Shown: one piece after another, positions 27,013-37,117 of the stretch | How positions within the stretch are numbered: the stretch's first letter is position 1 | Layout: each line of letters begins with the position of its first letter | From: Legionella quinlivanii | GTDB taxonomy: Bacteria > Pseudomonadota > Gammaproteobacteria > Legionellales > Legionellaceae | Reading direction: 5' to 3' | DNA: 64,000 nucleotides | Assembly: GCF_003265995.1 (NCBI RefSeq) | Contig: NZ_MVJN01000004.1 | Location: 62,001 to 126,000 of the forward strand | Notes under the pieces: model-generated | Database searches by the model: none | What the model was told of the DNA's origin: nothing | The model's input: only the letters and a program-made list of their open reading frames with translations | Made by a program: the position numbers and the translations under genes

Positions 27013-28092
27013 CTATTCATTTAAAAACTGACAAAGTAATTGCTGGAAATGATGAGTACCCTGCTCCTTCGTCGGAGAAAACCGTCCGCTTTCGTAAAAG
27101 CGCGAGCGGATTCCTTTCTGTACTGATTCGACCACCGCCTCATCTTCTCGCTCCACTTTATCCAGTTCACCACCCGCACCCAGCCCTAATTTGGATTCAT
27201 CCAGAACATAAGTTAGAAAAGAGACTTTACTCAAGCCGGGATTAATCGGCTTAACCACATTCACAGAGCATCCCCAGGGATAAAAGTTCAACATGGTGTT
27301 TGGAAAAATCCAGTAATAGTAAGCAGCGACTTCCTTGCCATAGTCGACAGCATTTTCAGGCAATTCAAAACTGATTTCCCCCTGCGAGGCCAAAGCCAGT
27401 TGCAAATTGCAATAGGGATAAATTTCGGTAGTATAAGTCGTACAATCTATTGCTTTTCTTAGTGAATGATGTACGAATGGTATATGTAAAGCTTCCAGAT
27501 AATTTTCGCAATAAAGCGCCCAATTCGCTTTAACCAGATAATCACGCGAACGATTCACATCCAGACGCATTTTTTCCATGGGTAACCAGAATAATCGATC
27601 CCTGATTTCAGCGATGACGCTTTCAAATGGAATTAGTGGATTTAAAGAAGCAAAAACAAATGGATCAAAACAGGCAAAAGGAACCTGCGTTAAATCATCT
27701 TTTTCAGAAGGAAAATCCTGTGTCTGTTCAAACTCAGGCATGTGTAAAAATTTCCCACAGAGATTAAACCGCCGACCATGATAGGCGCATTTTATTTTCT
27801 GAGCGCTGCAGGGTTGCTCTATTAAAATTTTCCCTCGATGAGTGCAGACATTACTCAGGCAATTTAAGCGGCCCTGTTCATCTCTCGAGAATAGCAGCGG
27901 CTCATCAAGAAATCCCGGCAGCAGCGTAAACGGCACCAGCTGCTGCTCCAGATACAAATTCTCCATTCCCATACAAAACTGCCAGCTGCGAGCAAAGATT
28001 TTTTCTTTGGCCAGTTCAAACCAGACAGGGGAAGTATAAAACTCGGAGGGAATTGTCTTTGCTTTTGCGATATCGGGATTAATCGTCAACAT
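27013..28092 (-). CDS. Rieske non-heme iron oxygenase, alpha-subunit type
   Basis: The 359-aa protein has an N-terminal Rieske [2Fe-2S] domain: CTH (in VCTHRGK) and CAYH (in KIKCAYHGRRF) give the Cys-X-His, Cys-X2-His ligands. The C-terminal catalytic domain shows the mononuclear iron site in CENYLEALHIPFVHHSL, with the two histidines five residues apart. This is the layout of aromatic-ring-hydroxylating and choline/carnitine-type monooxygenases. The reductase partner is not in the window and the substrate is unknown. Start ATG 28092 has no strong ribosome binding site. A palindromic repeat lies just upstream. Confidence 0.9.
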   Translation of the reverse strand: MLTINPDIAKAKTIPSEFYTSPVWFELAKEKIFARSWQFCMGMENLYLEQQLVPFTLLPGFLDEPLLFSRDEQGRLNCLSNVCTHRGKILIEQPCSAQKIKCAYHGRRFNLCGKFLHMPEFEQTQDFPSEKDDLTQVPFACFDPFVFASLNPLIPFESVIAEIRDRLFWLPMEKMRLDVNRSRDYLVKANWALYCENYLEALHIPFVHHSLRKAIDCTTYTTEIYPYCNLQLALASQGEISFELPENAVDYGKEVAAYYYWIFPNTMLNFYPWGCSVNVVKPINPGLSKVSFLTYVLDESKLGLGAGGELDKVEREDEAVVESVQKGIRSRFYESGRFSPTKEQGTHHFQQLLCQFLNE

Positions 28093-28136
28093 CTTTAGTT
28101 AGTCCTTTACTAATACTAATTGAATCAAATCATCTC

Positions 28137-28238
28137 AACGTCATCCTGAACACAGTGAAGGATCCCCTGAATCTGGCTCAGTTCTGAGCAGCTTGAGATC
28201 CTTCGCTACGCTCAGGATGACGTACCTGGGAAGTTACA
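28137..28238. repeat. Dispersed palindromic repeat (family A, copy 3)
   Basis: CGTCATCCTGAACACAGTGA pairs with the arm near 28199-28223, with the shared core CTGGCTCAGTTCTGAGCAG between. It occupies the middle of the 336-base gap between the divergent Rieske gene and the giant protease-amidase gene. The rest of that gap (28240-28428) is very AT-rich with T-tracts and a TATACT at 28312, but no convincing -35. Confidence 0.85.
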
Positions 28239-28428
28239 AAAATATTGTATTTTTTCTGTTACTGTCAAATGTTTTTTTTATTAATGAGAAAATAAATTTT
28301 TTTTCTTCAGCTATACTCCAAATTGATCAGGGAAAGATTATATCGGCAAGGAATAATTCCAATCCGATTCAACAGAAAATGGAGCAGCCCTTACTGCAGT
28401 TTTTCCATTGCAGCACGCTGAAATTAAC

Positions 28429-31400
28429 ATGAAAATTACACTTCAATTGAAATCAAATGCCAACGAAATTCCTTGGCAGGATCTTATTTTACAGTCATCC
28501 TATTTTATCAAAGCAGAATCCGGTAATTTTTTACCAAAGACTGAAAAATATTACCCATCCTCTTCGGCAGAGTTATCTCTTAAATTTACCAATGATTTGG
28601 TAATGGATAGAGATATATTTTTGATGCTATTTTCAAAATCAGGGAATATCCTGGCGCAGAACTCTATCCCGGCTACTGAGCTTCGTGAAGAAAGGCCTGT
28701 CACTCTGGACTTTGATTACAATCCTGCTAATTTTCCTGAGCCAAGTGCAATTATCCCGGAAAGAAAACCTTTATTTGTTTATGGGCGTCTTCTGGAAAAA
28801 CTAGGGCGAAAAAATATGGAGGATATTCAGATTATTTTCGAAGCATCCAGAGAAAATGACAGCCCTATTGAAGCAATAGCCACAGTTAGAACTGAAGCAG
28901 GCGGTTATTTTTTTATTGAATATCCTGAAGGTAATTTTTCCTATGCGGCAGCAAGAATTGGTTTAAACGTGAAAGAAAATCCCATTCCCATACATCTTGA
29001 TAAAGTATTGGTTGATGGCGAGGCCTCTTTGCTGGAATTTCCACGGCATGTAATCCTGGTTGCCGAACTTGAAGATATCGAAGAAGTAACTGAAAAAGAC
29101 TGCGGTTGCCAGGAAATCGATATGCAGAACAATAAACGCGTTCTGGAGGAATATTCTTTTTTCAGTTTAATCCGCACTACTGAGCCAGAAATTCGTGGTT
29201 TTATTCTCGAGGAAGACGATGAGATTACACTGGAAGAAGTATTGAATAAACATCCAATAAAGATCTGGGAAATTATTGATCCTATTCTCAAACTGCCCGC
29301 ATTTAATCATTTAGCCATGCGTGGCGGCTTTACCCCCTCAGAAATGAGTATATCACGAGCCAATCCAGGAACAGTCAATCCAGCACCCAGCAATGAAATG
29401 GCGGAATCACTGAAGAAAATAAAAATCAGCCGCAATGTGCTGCACAATTTTCTAAAAAATGAAGACGGTTTAAACAAGGATAACATCGTTTCCCTGATTG
29501 AATTGAATGAAGCCTTGCAATTTAAAAAACAAATAGCCCCTATTCCCCCCCAGCCTTTGGGCAGGGTTATTCTGGATGCTAACAATACCGTTCACTGGGA
29601 TGTGGATGCGACACTTTATCAATCGGTTTCAGTCGCACATGGCCATCTACTTAATTTTAAATCAGAATGGATTGCTGATGGTTATTCACTCGGCGACCTC
29701 TTATACAGCCTGCCTCTGGCTCCTGGCCAAAAGAAACAGATTGTGGTGTTTGACTGGGAACGTCGGGAGTCAGCCTCCAATGTCCAATCGATTGAATATG
29801 AAGAAAGCCTCTATAATTCGCTGGGACGCGATCGTGATATTTTTGAAATCACCAAAGGAGTAATTCAGGAAAATGTCAGAGGCAACTCCAGCGCCACAAC
29901 AGCCAGCGCCAGCGCAGGTATTGGCGGCTTTGTGGGCGGCCTTCTGTTTGGCGTATCCGGAGGGGCTGGTTACTCAAGCTCGAATGCCTCACAGGATAGC
30001 CTGAGACAGACATCAGCCAGCGATCTGCAGAAAATCAGAGATCGAATTGTACAATCTGCAAATGCCGTACGCAGCCAGCGGTCTTCCGTTATCCAAACCG
30101 TTTCTCAGGGGGAACGTTTTGAAGTCTCTTCAGAAACAGTTGCCAACTACAATCACTGCCATGCCATCACAATTCAATATTTTGAAGTACTGCGTCACTT
30201 TAAAGTCAGACAACGCCTTGCTGATGCCAGAGAATGTCTGTTTGTACCCTTACCCATGACCAGTTTTGATTTGGATAAAGTACTGCGCTGGAAAGAGCAT
30301 TTGGCCCTTGCTTTAATGAATCCAACGCTTGCCAAAGGATTTGAAGCGGCAACGAGGGTGAAAAACAAATGGATAGACAGCAATTTTCCCTCCGGCACCT
30401 TCGCTTCCGAAAAAATAATCAATGCATCCGGCAGCTTTCAAATTCGATTTATTATCCGTCGCCCAGAAGACAAACTGGTGGAAACGGATGATTATTCCAA
30501 GCCGATTTATGGGCCGACCGGCATTATCGGCTATCAGAAAAAGATGGTTGAAGATATTAACGAGGGGAACTGGCAAAGTCTCATTCCCTTCATGGGAGCT
30601 GACACACCACAAGGCTTTTACGAGCATTACTTAAAAAATGCCCGCAATAAGGATGAAGTGTTCCATCGGGTACTGGGAGAAAAGATTGCCACCGCCTTCG
30701 TAAGCGCCCTGACCTTCCATGTCGCCGATGAAACCGGCAATGAAATCGCTTCGATGGCTTTCGATAGCAGCCTGACTTCCCGTTACCGCAAGGAAGGTAT
30801 TCTCAATATTACCATCCGATTCATGGGCCCTTCACAGTTTAGCCGTGACAAATTGCACTACCTTAAAATTCGCTGCGGTACGACCAATGTATTACCTGAT
30901 TATTCATCAATAATTATTGTTTCAGGATTTATTCGCTATAAAACAGCGCATTATGAAGGCTTTCTCTGCCGCTATCAAAGTATTCAGGATGATTTATCAC
31001 CCAGTGATGGCGCGACTCTTTACGCGGGTCCAGGCGCTGATGAATTACGTGATCCGCGCAAAGATGATTTGGCGGTCTTAAACTCACTGCTAAGCCATTT
31101 GAATGATCATCTTGAGTATTACCATAAAGCACTTTGGTACCATATGTCGCCGGAAAGACGGTTCATGCTGCTTGATGGCATTATTTTACCCGGCGAAAAA
31201 GGTCAGGGTCGAAGTCTTGCCTCCCTGGTTGAAAACGAGTTAATCGGTATTGTCGGCAACAGCCTGGTATTTCCAGTGGCTCAGGGTTTAAATCTTGATC
31301 CCAATTTTGGCTTGTCTGATTCGCTCTTTGATTATTATATGGTTTCAGCCACCGATCCTATTTCCATCAGTGTTCCGACCAAGGGGGTTTATGCGGAAGC

Positions 31401-33606
31401 CATGATGGGGCGTTGTAACTCCTGTGAGGAAAAGGATGAAAGCCGATTCTGGCGCTGGGAAGAATCTCCCATTCCGGATAGTCCGACAGCGATTAGCCCA
31501 ATCAATACCGAAAGCCGCAGAGAGGATCCGGGTAATTTACAGCCTGTTCCATTGGCGAATCCGGTGGTCAATATTCAAAATGCTCCCAATGTGCCTGATC
31601 CAACAGGTATCGCCGGCACCTTATCACTTCTTGGAAAAGGTGATTCCTTCCGCGATATAACCGGCTTAAGCCAAAATCAAACCAATGCTCTGGAAGCGCT
31701 TAAAGCATCGTTTGATGCGACCAAAACATTTGGTCAGGAAGCGGCCAAACTTGAAATGCAAAAAATTATGGAGCGCCGTCTGGATAACGCGATTAAAGCG
31801 ATTAACAGTAATCCGAATTTAGATGCCAAACAAAAAACTGAACTGACCGAAAAAGCGCTCAATGCTTATTTAGGTGCAGGCGCTAAATCGGATACACCGG
31901 CAAAAGATGAAAATGCTGATAAACTTCAGGAAGGTATTAATAAAAACCTTGATAAAGTCAGTAAAAGTAAAAGTGGTGAAGTGGCGGTTACCAAGCCCGA
32001 TGGCACTAAGATTAACACTAAATTTAATGATGAAGCCGGATCAGGCCCTGCCATTGAAACTAAAATCGGCAAGGGAGGGATTACTCCGATTAAACAGGAA
32101 AGCGCCAATACCTGTTGGGCTACTGTGGCCACGATGATGATGCGCTGGAAAGACGGCACCAATTATACCGTCGAGCAGGTAATGACCAAAGCAGGGCCTC
32201 AATATCTGAATTATTATAATCAGAAACAGGGCTTGCCTTATACCGAAAAACAGGATTTCATCACCGCCCTGAAAATGAAAGGCGAGCCAGTTGCTCCCTA
32301 CACCGCTGAAAATTATCATGCCTGGCTGATTGAATATGGCCCGCTCTGGGTTACCACGGATGCAGATGAGGGCAAGGGATTCTCAGCGCACGCCCGTATT
32401 ATTACTGGCATAAGTAATGATAAGAAAACCCTCGAACTCATTGATCCCGCACAAGGTAAAAAGCTGACTCAGAGTTTTGAGGAGTTTTCCAATAGCTTCA
32501 ATGAACTGGTAACCGACAGTCCGCTGGTCCCCTCCACTCAGGTGGTTCATTTTATTGATAAAATTGCTACACCCAGCGAAGGGAATGATCCCACAGAAGC
32601 CGATATTGTTAAGAATCTGAATGAGTATAACCCTTCCAGCAGTACTGCCATCGTCATTAACACAATCGAATTTAACAGCGGTATTTCCGGAATTAAAAAT
32701 TATAAAGACTGGAAAACAGATAGCTCTGTCGTTCACAATCGCCGTAAAAACGCTTACCGTGATCCCTTCAGTATCAGGCATCTGGTACTTCATGAATCCG
32801 CTGCGGATACCGGCGATGGATTTGACGACTCGGTCAATGAAACCTCACACATGGCGGTCAGGCGAGATGCGACTATTTTACAATTCAACGATCTGGTAGA
32901 ACATGAAAATCACAGCTCGGCAATGAATCCAACCAGCATTGGCGTTGAATTTGTTAACCGCGGCTGGCTGTCATCCAAAACCGATAATGGCGGAGAAGGC
33001 ATCCCGGCCAAGGAGTCTTCATTAAGTGCAGAGCAGAAAGAAACCTATAAAGAAGCTAATGGATATTTATGGACTTTCTGGGGCTATGGTTTCGGCATCT
33101 ATCGAGTTCCTCCTTCACTGGATCAATTGGAAAAAGAAGTCGAACTGGTTAAATGGATTACAGTGGATTTACCCACTCAGTTACAGGCCATCAGCGGTAT
33201 CTCCATTTATAATCTTTTCCCATCCATTGACGATACCTGGCTGCAATTAGTGTCCTATGAGGATGTCAAAGATGTGTGGACATTTAAAGAAGATGATATC
33301 CCTGCTGAAGCGGAGCGCAGCACAAAAAATCTGTTTGTGTTTACAACCGGCTATGGTTATCTGATGCCTGCTGATATCAAAGATAAATCAGGGATTATTT
33401 CGCACAATGCATTTTACGAAAACCATAGTGATGGCTCATTTTTGACCCTGTATACCTGGCTCAGACTGCAAAAATCCAAAAACAAGAACGACGCCTATGA
33501 TATCTGTAAAAAATTAATGAAAAATCATTCCATTCGGGTTTCGCTTAGCAGCGATACCGACAAAAAGATTTTTCTACTAGATGTCAAAGATGCGAACCTG
33601 GTTTAG
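28429..33606 (+). CDS. Giant protein with C-terminal papain/AvrRpt2-like protease and amidase-2-like domains
   Basis: The 1,725-aa protein starts at ATG 28429, with a weak ribosome binding site; a TTG lies 21 bases earlier. Residues 1-1040 form a large unrecognised module with acidic patches, a Ser/Gly/Ala-rich segment (about 485-530) and a cysteine motif GRCNSCEE near 995. A Pro-rich linker and an Ala/Lys coiled region follow. Residues about 1215-1365 look like a papain-fold protease: Cys1229 (NTCWATV), His1321 (SAHARII) and Asp1339 (LELIDPA), spacing close to AvrRpt2/C70. Residues about 1445-1515 resemble amidase-2/PGRP: His1455 (VLHESA), His1492/1495 and SIGVEF; the usual third zinc ligand is not evident. 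There is no Sec signal. It may be a secreted toxin for peptidoglycan or host targets. Confidence 0.7.
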   Translation: MKITLQLKSNANEIPWQDLILQSSYFIKAESGNFLPKTEKYYPSSSAELSLKFTNDLVMDRDIFLMLFSKSGNILAQNSIPATELREERPVTLDFDYNPANFPEPSAIIPERKPLFVYGRLLEKLGRKNMEDIQIIFEASRENDSPIEAIATVRTEAGGYFFIEYPEGNFSYAAARIGLNVKENPIPIHLDKVLVDGEASLLEFPRHVILVAELEDIEEVTEKDCGCQEIDMQNNKRVLEEYSFFSLIRTTEPEIRGFILEEDDEITLEEVLNKHPIKIWEIIDPILKLPAFNHLAMRGGFTPSEMSISRANPGTVNPAPSNEMAESLKKIKISRNVLHNFLKNEDGLNKDNIVSLIELNEALQFKKQIAPIPPQPLGRVILDANNTVHWDVDATLYQSVSVAHGHLLNFKSEWIADGYSLGDLLYSLPLAPGQKKQIVVFDWERRESASNVQSIEYEESLYNSLGRDRDIFEITKGVIQENVRGNSSATTASASAGIGGFVGGLLFGVSGGAGYSSSNASQDSLRQTSASDLQKIRDRIVQSANAVRSQRSSVIQTVSQGERFEVSSETVANYNHCHAITIQYFEVLRHFKVRQRLADARECLFVPLPMTSFDLDKVLRWKEHLALALMNPTLAKGFEAATRVKNKWIDSNFPSGTFASEKIINASGSFQIRFIIRRPEDKLVETDDYSKPIYGPTGIIGYQKKMVEDINEGNWQSLIPFMGADTPQGFYEHYLKNARNKDEVFHRVLGEKIATAFVSALTFHVADETGNEIASMAFDSSLTSRYRKEGILNITIRFMGPSQFSRDKLHYLKIRCGTTNVLPDYSSIIIVSGFIRYKTAHYEGFLCRYQSIQDDLSPSDGATLYAGPGADELRDPRKDDLAVLNSLLSHLNDHLEYYHKALWYHMSPERRFMLLDGIILPGEKGQGRSLASLVENELIGIVGNSLVFPVAQGLNLDPNFGLSDSLFDYYMVSATDPISISVPTKGVYAEAMMGRCNSCEEKDESRFWRWEESPIPDSPTAISPINTESRREDPGNLQPVPLANPVVNIQNAPNVPDPTGIAGTLSLLGKGDSFRDITGLSQNQTNALEALKASFDATKTFGQEAAKLEMQKIMERRLDNAIKAINSNPNLDAKQKTELTEKALNAYLGAGAKSDTPAKDENADKLQEGINKNLDKVSKSKSGEVAVTKPDGTKINTKFNDEAGSGPAIETKIGKGGITPIKQESANTCWATVATMMMRWKDGTNYTVEQVMTKAGPQYLNYYNQKQGLPYTEKQDFITALKMKGEPVAPYTAENYHAWLIEYGPLWVTTDADEGKGFSAHARIITGISNDKKTLELIDPAQGKKLTQSFEEFSNSFNELVTDSPLVPSTQVVHFIDKIATPSEGNDPTEADIVKNLNEYNPSSSTAIVINTIEFNSGISGIKNYKDWKTDSSVVHNRRKNAYRDPFSIRHLVLHESAADTGDGFDDSVNETSHMAVRRDATILQFNDLVEHENHSSAMNPTSIGVEFVNRGWLSSKTDNGGEGIPAKESSLSAEQKETYKEANGYLWTFWGYGFGIYRVPPSLDQLEKEVELVKWITVDLPTQLQAISGISIYNLFPSIDDTWLQLVSYEDVKDVWTFKEDDIPAEAERSTKNLFVFTTGYGYLMPADIKDKSGIISHNAFYENHSDGSFLTLYTWLRLQKSKNKNDAYDICKKLMKNHSIRVSLSSDTDKKIFLLDVKDANLV

Positions 33607-33644
33607 AACCTGTGCTAAGTTTAAAAGGAACAGGGGAGATCATC

Positions 33645-35027
33645 ATGGCTGAACAGTTTGATGCCATTATCATAGGCACAGGACAAGCAGGTCCTTCATT
33701 GGCGGTGCGTTTGGCCAATGAAGGTTGGAGGGTTGCTATACTCGAGCGCAATAAATTTGGAGGAAGTTGCGTAAATACCGGTTGTATTCCCACCAAACTC
33801 TATGTAGCCAGCGCAGAAATAGCACATCACGCCGAGATAGCGAATGAGTTTGGAATTGAAATAAGCGGCAGCATCCGCACGGATATGAAGAAGGTTAAGG
33901 CCCGAAAAGACGCCTTTATCCAGAAAGCCTCACTCGGCGTTGAAAACTGGTTAAAAAATACTCCTAATATCACTGTATTTTATGGTCAGGGAAAATTTAT
34001 AGATAATCATACTGTCAGCGTCAATGACCGAAATTTATCTGCTGATCATATATTCATTAACGTGGGAGCTCGTGCCTTTGTTCCTCCCATGAAAGGAATT
34101 GACAGCATCGACTATTTTACCAATTCCTCTATTCTCGAGCTCGATACCGTTCCCGAGCATTTAATCGTGGTGGGCGGCAGTTACATCGGTCTTGAGTTTG
34201 CCCAGGTATTCAGGCGCTTCGGCTCTCAGGTAACGGTGATCGAAAAAGCCGATCGACTGATCGGCCGTGAAGATCCAGATGTTTCAGAAACAGTTTTGTC
34301 TGTCATGCGCGAATCCGGTATTCAAGTTGAGTTAGGAACAGAATGCCTGTCATTTTACCGTGAAGGCGATGAGGTAATTGCTCAGGTTGGCTGTAAACAC
34401 GATAGTAAATTGTATCGGGGAAGCCATGTGTTAATGGCTATTGGCAGAATTCCGAACACAGAAGATTTAGGAATTGAAAATACCGATATCAAACGCAATG
34501 CTCATGGAATCATTGAGGTCGATGAGTTTTTGGCAACCTCCGTTCGCGGTGTATGGGCTTTGGGCGAATGCAATGGACGAGGCGCATTCACCCACACCGC
34601 TTACAATGATTATCAGATAGCTGCCGATAATCTTCTAAATGGCAGTAAACGCAGTGTCGATGATCGGATTATGACCTATGCCTTATATATCGACCCGCCT
34701 CTGGGACGTTGTGGTATGACTGAGGAGCAAGTCAGAAAAGCCGGTTATAAAGCACTGGTGGCCAAGCGCCCTATGACCCAGGTTAAAAGAGCAATGATTA
34801 AAGGCGAGCCGACCGGATTCATCAAAGTGATTGTTGATTCCGAAAGCAACAAAATTCTGGGGGCCGCGATTTTGGGAGTGAATGGGGATGAAATCATACA
34901 TTCCATTCTGGATGTAATGTATGCGGATAAGCCCTATACTTTAATTCGTGACGCCGTTCATATACATCCCACTGTGTCGGAATTGATTCCAACCGCTCTT
35001 GAAAATCTGAAACCTCTGGACGAGTGA
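33645..35027 (+). CDS. Pyridine nucleotide-disulfide oxidoreductase (MerA/Lpd-type flavoprotein)
   Basis: A 460-aa protein. ATG 33645 is chosen because AGGGGAGA stands five bases before it. FAD motif IIGTGQAGPSLAVRL is followed by the redox-active pair in GGSCVNTGCIPTK (CxxxxC). The NAD(P)-binding motif VVGGSYIGLEFAQVFRRFG, second FAD motif GVWALGECNG and the C-terminal HIHPTVSELIPTA (His-Glu active-site dyad of the partner subunit) are all present. It therefore looks like a functional homodimeric reductase of the mercuric reductase/lipoamide dehydrogenase group. No N-terminal heavy-metal domain or vicinal C-terminal cysteines are seen, so mercury reduction is unlikely. Substrate unknown. It converges on the next gene with eight bases between. 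Confidence 0.92.
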   Translation: MAEQFDAIIIGTGQAGPSLAVRLANEGWRVAILERNKFGGSCVNTGCIPTKLYVASAEIAHHAEIANEFGIEISGSIRTDMKKVKARKDAFIQKASLGVENWLKNTPNITVFYGQGKFIDNHTVSVNDRNLSADHIFINVGARAFVPPMKGIDSIDYFTNSSILELDTVPEHLIVVGGSYIGLEFAQVFRRFGSQVTVIEKADRLIGREDPDVSETVLSVMRESGIQVELGTECLSFYREGDEVIAQVGCKHDSKLYRGSHVLMAIGRIPNTEDLGIENTDIKRNAHGIIEVDEFLATSVRGVWALGECNGRGAFTHTAYNDYQIAADNLLNGSKRSVDDRIMTYALYIDPPLGRCGMTEEQVRKAGYKALVAKRPMTQVKRAMIKGEPTGFIKVIVDSESNKILGAAILGVNGDEIIHSILDVMYADKPYTLIRDAVHIHPTVSELIPTALENLKPLDE

Positions 35028-35035
35028 CTAACCTG

Positions 35036-36856
35036 CTAAAACGAGTGATCCGGATTAAAGCCATTGAGCTGATAATTCGGCTCGTCTCTTTGATAAACAT
35101 CCAGAGACTGCTTTAACTCATTGACTAAATTTTTAATATACGGCGGCAGTGCTTTTTCAATTTTGAGCAGCGCTTCCGAGACGCCTTTTATACTACCCGA
35201 TTGATATTCGTCTGCAAATTCGTCACAAGCACTAAGCTGCATGTAACGATTCTCGCTATAGAAAAAAGAGCGCTTACTATTGTCCGCTTTAAAAGCCTGA
35301 TATGTTTTATCATTTTCAAGCCAATATTTAATCGAAGCACTTACTAATTTTATAGTTTCTGTAATATCTTCTTCAATGTAATGGTAATACTGATTCAGCT
35401 CGTTAATTGCCTGATTATCACTTCCCCAGGCGGCCAAAACCATATCGTGCATTTGATTTAAAGTCTGGTAATAACGGCTATATCCCTTGCCATTGTGCTT
35501 GAATAGCCCATACCATCGGCTTCCCGAAGTATTAATCAGCTCATCATCAGCCATTGCTTTTTTCTTGGCATCGCGAATAAGTTTCAATACTGCGGAATAA
35601 TGGGAGCTGTCAGTATAGCCTTTAAAACAGGAATCAACATTCGCCTTTAGCTTGCTTACTTGATGAGTTCGCGCATCCGATTTAAACCATCTGGCTTCAT
35701 AGCCTTTAATTGCCTGTTGCAGATGGCCATGAAGCTCTTTGAGTCGATGGGAATTTTCGCTAATTGCAGGATTTTTTTCTCCTATCGATTGCAACTCGCG
35801 GGCTATAGAAAGCAGTACTTGCTTTTGAGAAGCTTCTGGAATTGAGGGGGATTGCAGAGCGGTTTCAACGCCGCAGGCATAAGCTGCGAAGCAATCTTTT
35901 AACAGGCAGTCGTTTCGTGACTCATTCCAGAAAAAAAGAAGCTCTGATTTAAGCTCCTGGGTATGGAATATTCTCTGTGTCAGCGCATTCATAAGCAAGA
36001 TGCGAAATTCCCTTATTTCCTGATTTGAGAAATTAAATACATCCTGTTTTATTAAACCTTCAAAGCACAGTCCCGGGTTTCCCCTGGTATCTGAAATCAA
36101 TTGAATAAAATTGGCCACTACGGCGGCTGCCTTGTCGTGAAGAGCGGGATTGATTCGCGTAAAATAATCAGCAATATTCGACCACAGGATATATTCAACA
36201 CTTTTATGATTGGTTTTAAAGCTCGATTGCAATAAAAACAGTATTTGCTTTGCCTGTTCTTGCCCATTTTCCTGGGAGAGCAAATCATTGTATCTGGCAA
36301 GTAAACGATATATCTCTTCCGGAGCGAAGGCTTTCCTATCGACCATATGCTGAATAAAACTGAATATCCATCCACTATTTTCTGACAACCAGGCTTTATC
36401 AAGTTCCCTGAATTGTTCATATAACTCAGAAAACTGCAGCCCGCTATTCGCCCAATGTCCTAAATAGTAGTCCATTAATTTAAAATCAAATTCGCTGGGA
36501 AAACTGGCGGCTTTTTGCAGGATTGAAAAAAGCAATCGGGGCTTTAAGCATAACTGGACAGAGTGTTGTTTCAGTATATTCAATACAGCCGGATAATCAG
36601 CAGCTTTCGCCTCTTCAACAAATAAAATGGCCTTTCGCTGGATATCGCCTTGATTAATTAAATCGCTTTCAGCCACATTGGGAATAATCTGATTAATTAA
36701 ATTAAAAAAATCAAGCGTTATTCTTACTTCGTCTTTATCGAGAAAATAATGAGAAGCCGCTTGAAATACTGCTCGTTTCTGAGCATCAGGAAGTGTATTT
36801 CCGATAATCGAATTCAGCTCATCGGAGGATAATCTTTTTTTAACCTCTTTAACCAT
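35036..36856 (-). CDS. Unknown 606-aa helical protein, probable Dot/Icm effector
   Basis: No known domain is recognised. The protein is almost wholly predicted alpha-helical with leucine-rich, solenoid-like stretches in residues 1-380 (LNILKQHSVQLCLKPRLLFS, QILFLLQSSF). A distinct C-terminal region follows, with SRWYGLFKHNGKGYSRYYQ near 450 and a helical end (YIKNLVNELKQSL). There is no signal peptide or membrane segment. It starts at ATG 36856. The promoter region carries a PmrA-box-like direct repeat plus a GATAAT -10, an arrangement typical of PmrA-controlled Dot/Icm effector genes. Size, fold and promoter suggest an effector. The biochemical role is unknown. Confidence 0.7.
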   Translation of the reverse strand: MVKEVKKRLSSDELNSIIGNTLPDAQKRAVFQAASHYFLDKDEVRITLDFFNLINQIIPNVAESDLINQGDIQRKAILFVEEAKAADYPAVLNILKQHSVQLCLKPRLLFSILQKAASFPSEFDFKLMDYYLGHWANSGLQFSELYEQFRELDKAWLSENSGWIFSFIQHMVDRKAFAPEEIYRLLARYNDLLSQENGQEQAKQILFLLQSSFKTNHKSVEYILWSNIADYFTRINPALHDKAAAVVANFIQLISDTRGNPGLCFEGLIKQDVFNFSNQEIREFRILLMNALTQRIFHTQELKSELLFFWNESRNDCLLKDCFAAYACGVETALQSPSIPEASQKQVLLSIARELQSIGEKNPAISENSHRLKELHGHLQQAIKGYEARWFKSDARTHQVSKLKANVDSCFKGYTDSSHYSAVLKLIRDAKKKAMADDELINTSGSRWYGLFKHNGKGYSRYYQTLNQMHDMVLAAWGSDNQAINELNQYYHYIEEDITETIKLVSASIKYWLENDKTYQAFKADNSKRSFFYSENRYMQLSACDEFADEYQSGSIKGVSEALLKIEKALPPYIKNLVNELKQSLDVYQRDEPNYQLNGFNPDHSF

Positions 36857-36889
36857 TTAATTCGCCCTGATTTCACACATCTTCGGGCG

Positions 36890-36922
36890 ATTATCGCAAG
36901 TTATTCTTAAGGGAGTATTAGC
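36890..36922 (-). promoter_or_regulatory. PmrA-box-like promoter
   Basis: On the minus strand, GCTAATACT-CC-CTTAAGAAT (36922-36903) resembles the known Legionella PmrA direct repeat cTTAATatT-N2-cTTAATatT, with the second half-site 11 bases from the first. GATAAT (36895-36890) begins 16 bases after the start of the second half-site, 34 bases before the ATG. Spacing equals that at 42727-42759. Confidence 0.5.
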
Positions 36923-37117
36923 CGACGTAAGTTCCATCCTTGCTGTCCCGAGGTACCACAACAGCTTCCCATACGTAATGCGACTTGCTCTTATTATTAT
37001 CCTTAATTTTTCCTTGACTCCAGAAGTTCAATTGTTAAGGAACTTTGTCCTTCCCGCGAAGGCGGAAATCCATTCCTCAATTGGCATTATAGCTCGCTCA
37101 GAGATGGATAGCCGCCC

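Noticed and set aside
28193-28432. 79-codon frame ending at the giant gene start
   Set aside because: It begins inside a dispersed repeat and runs through AT-rich non-coding sequence.
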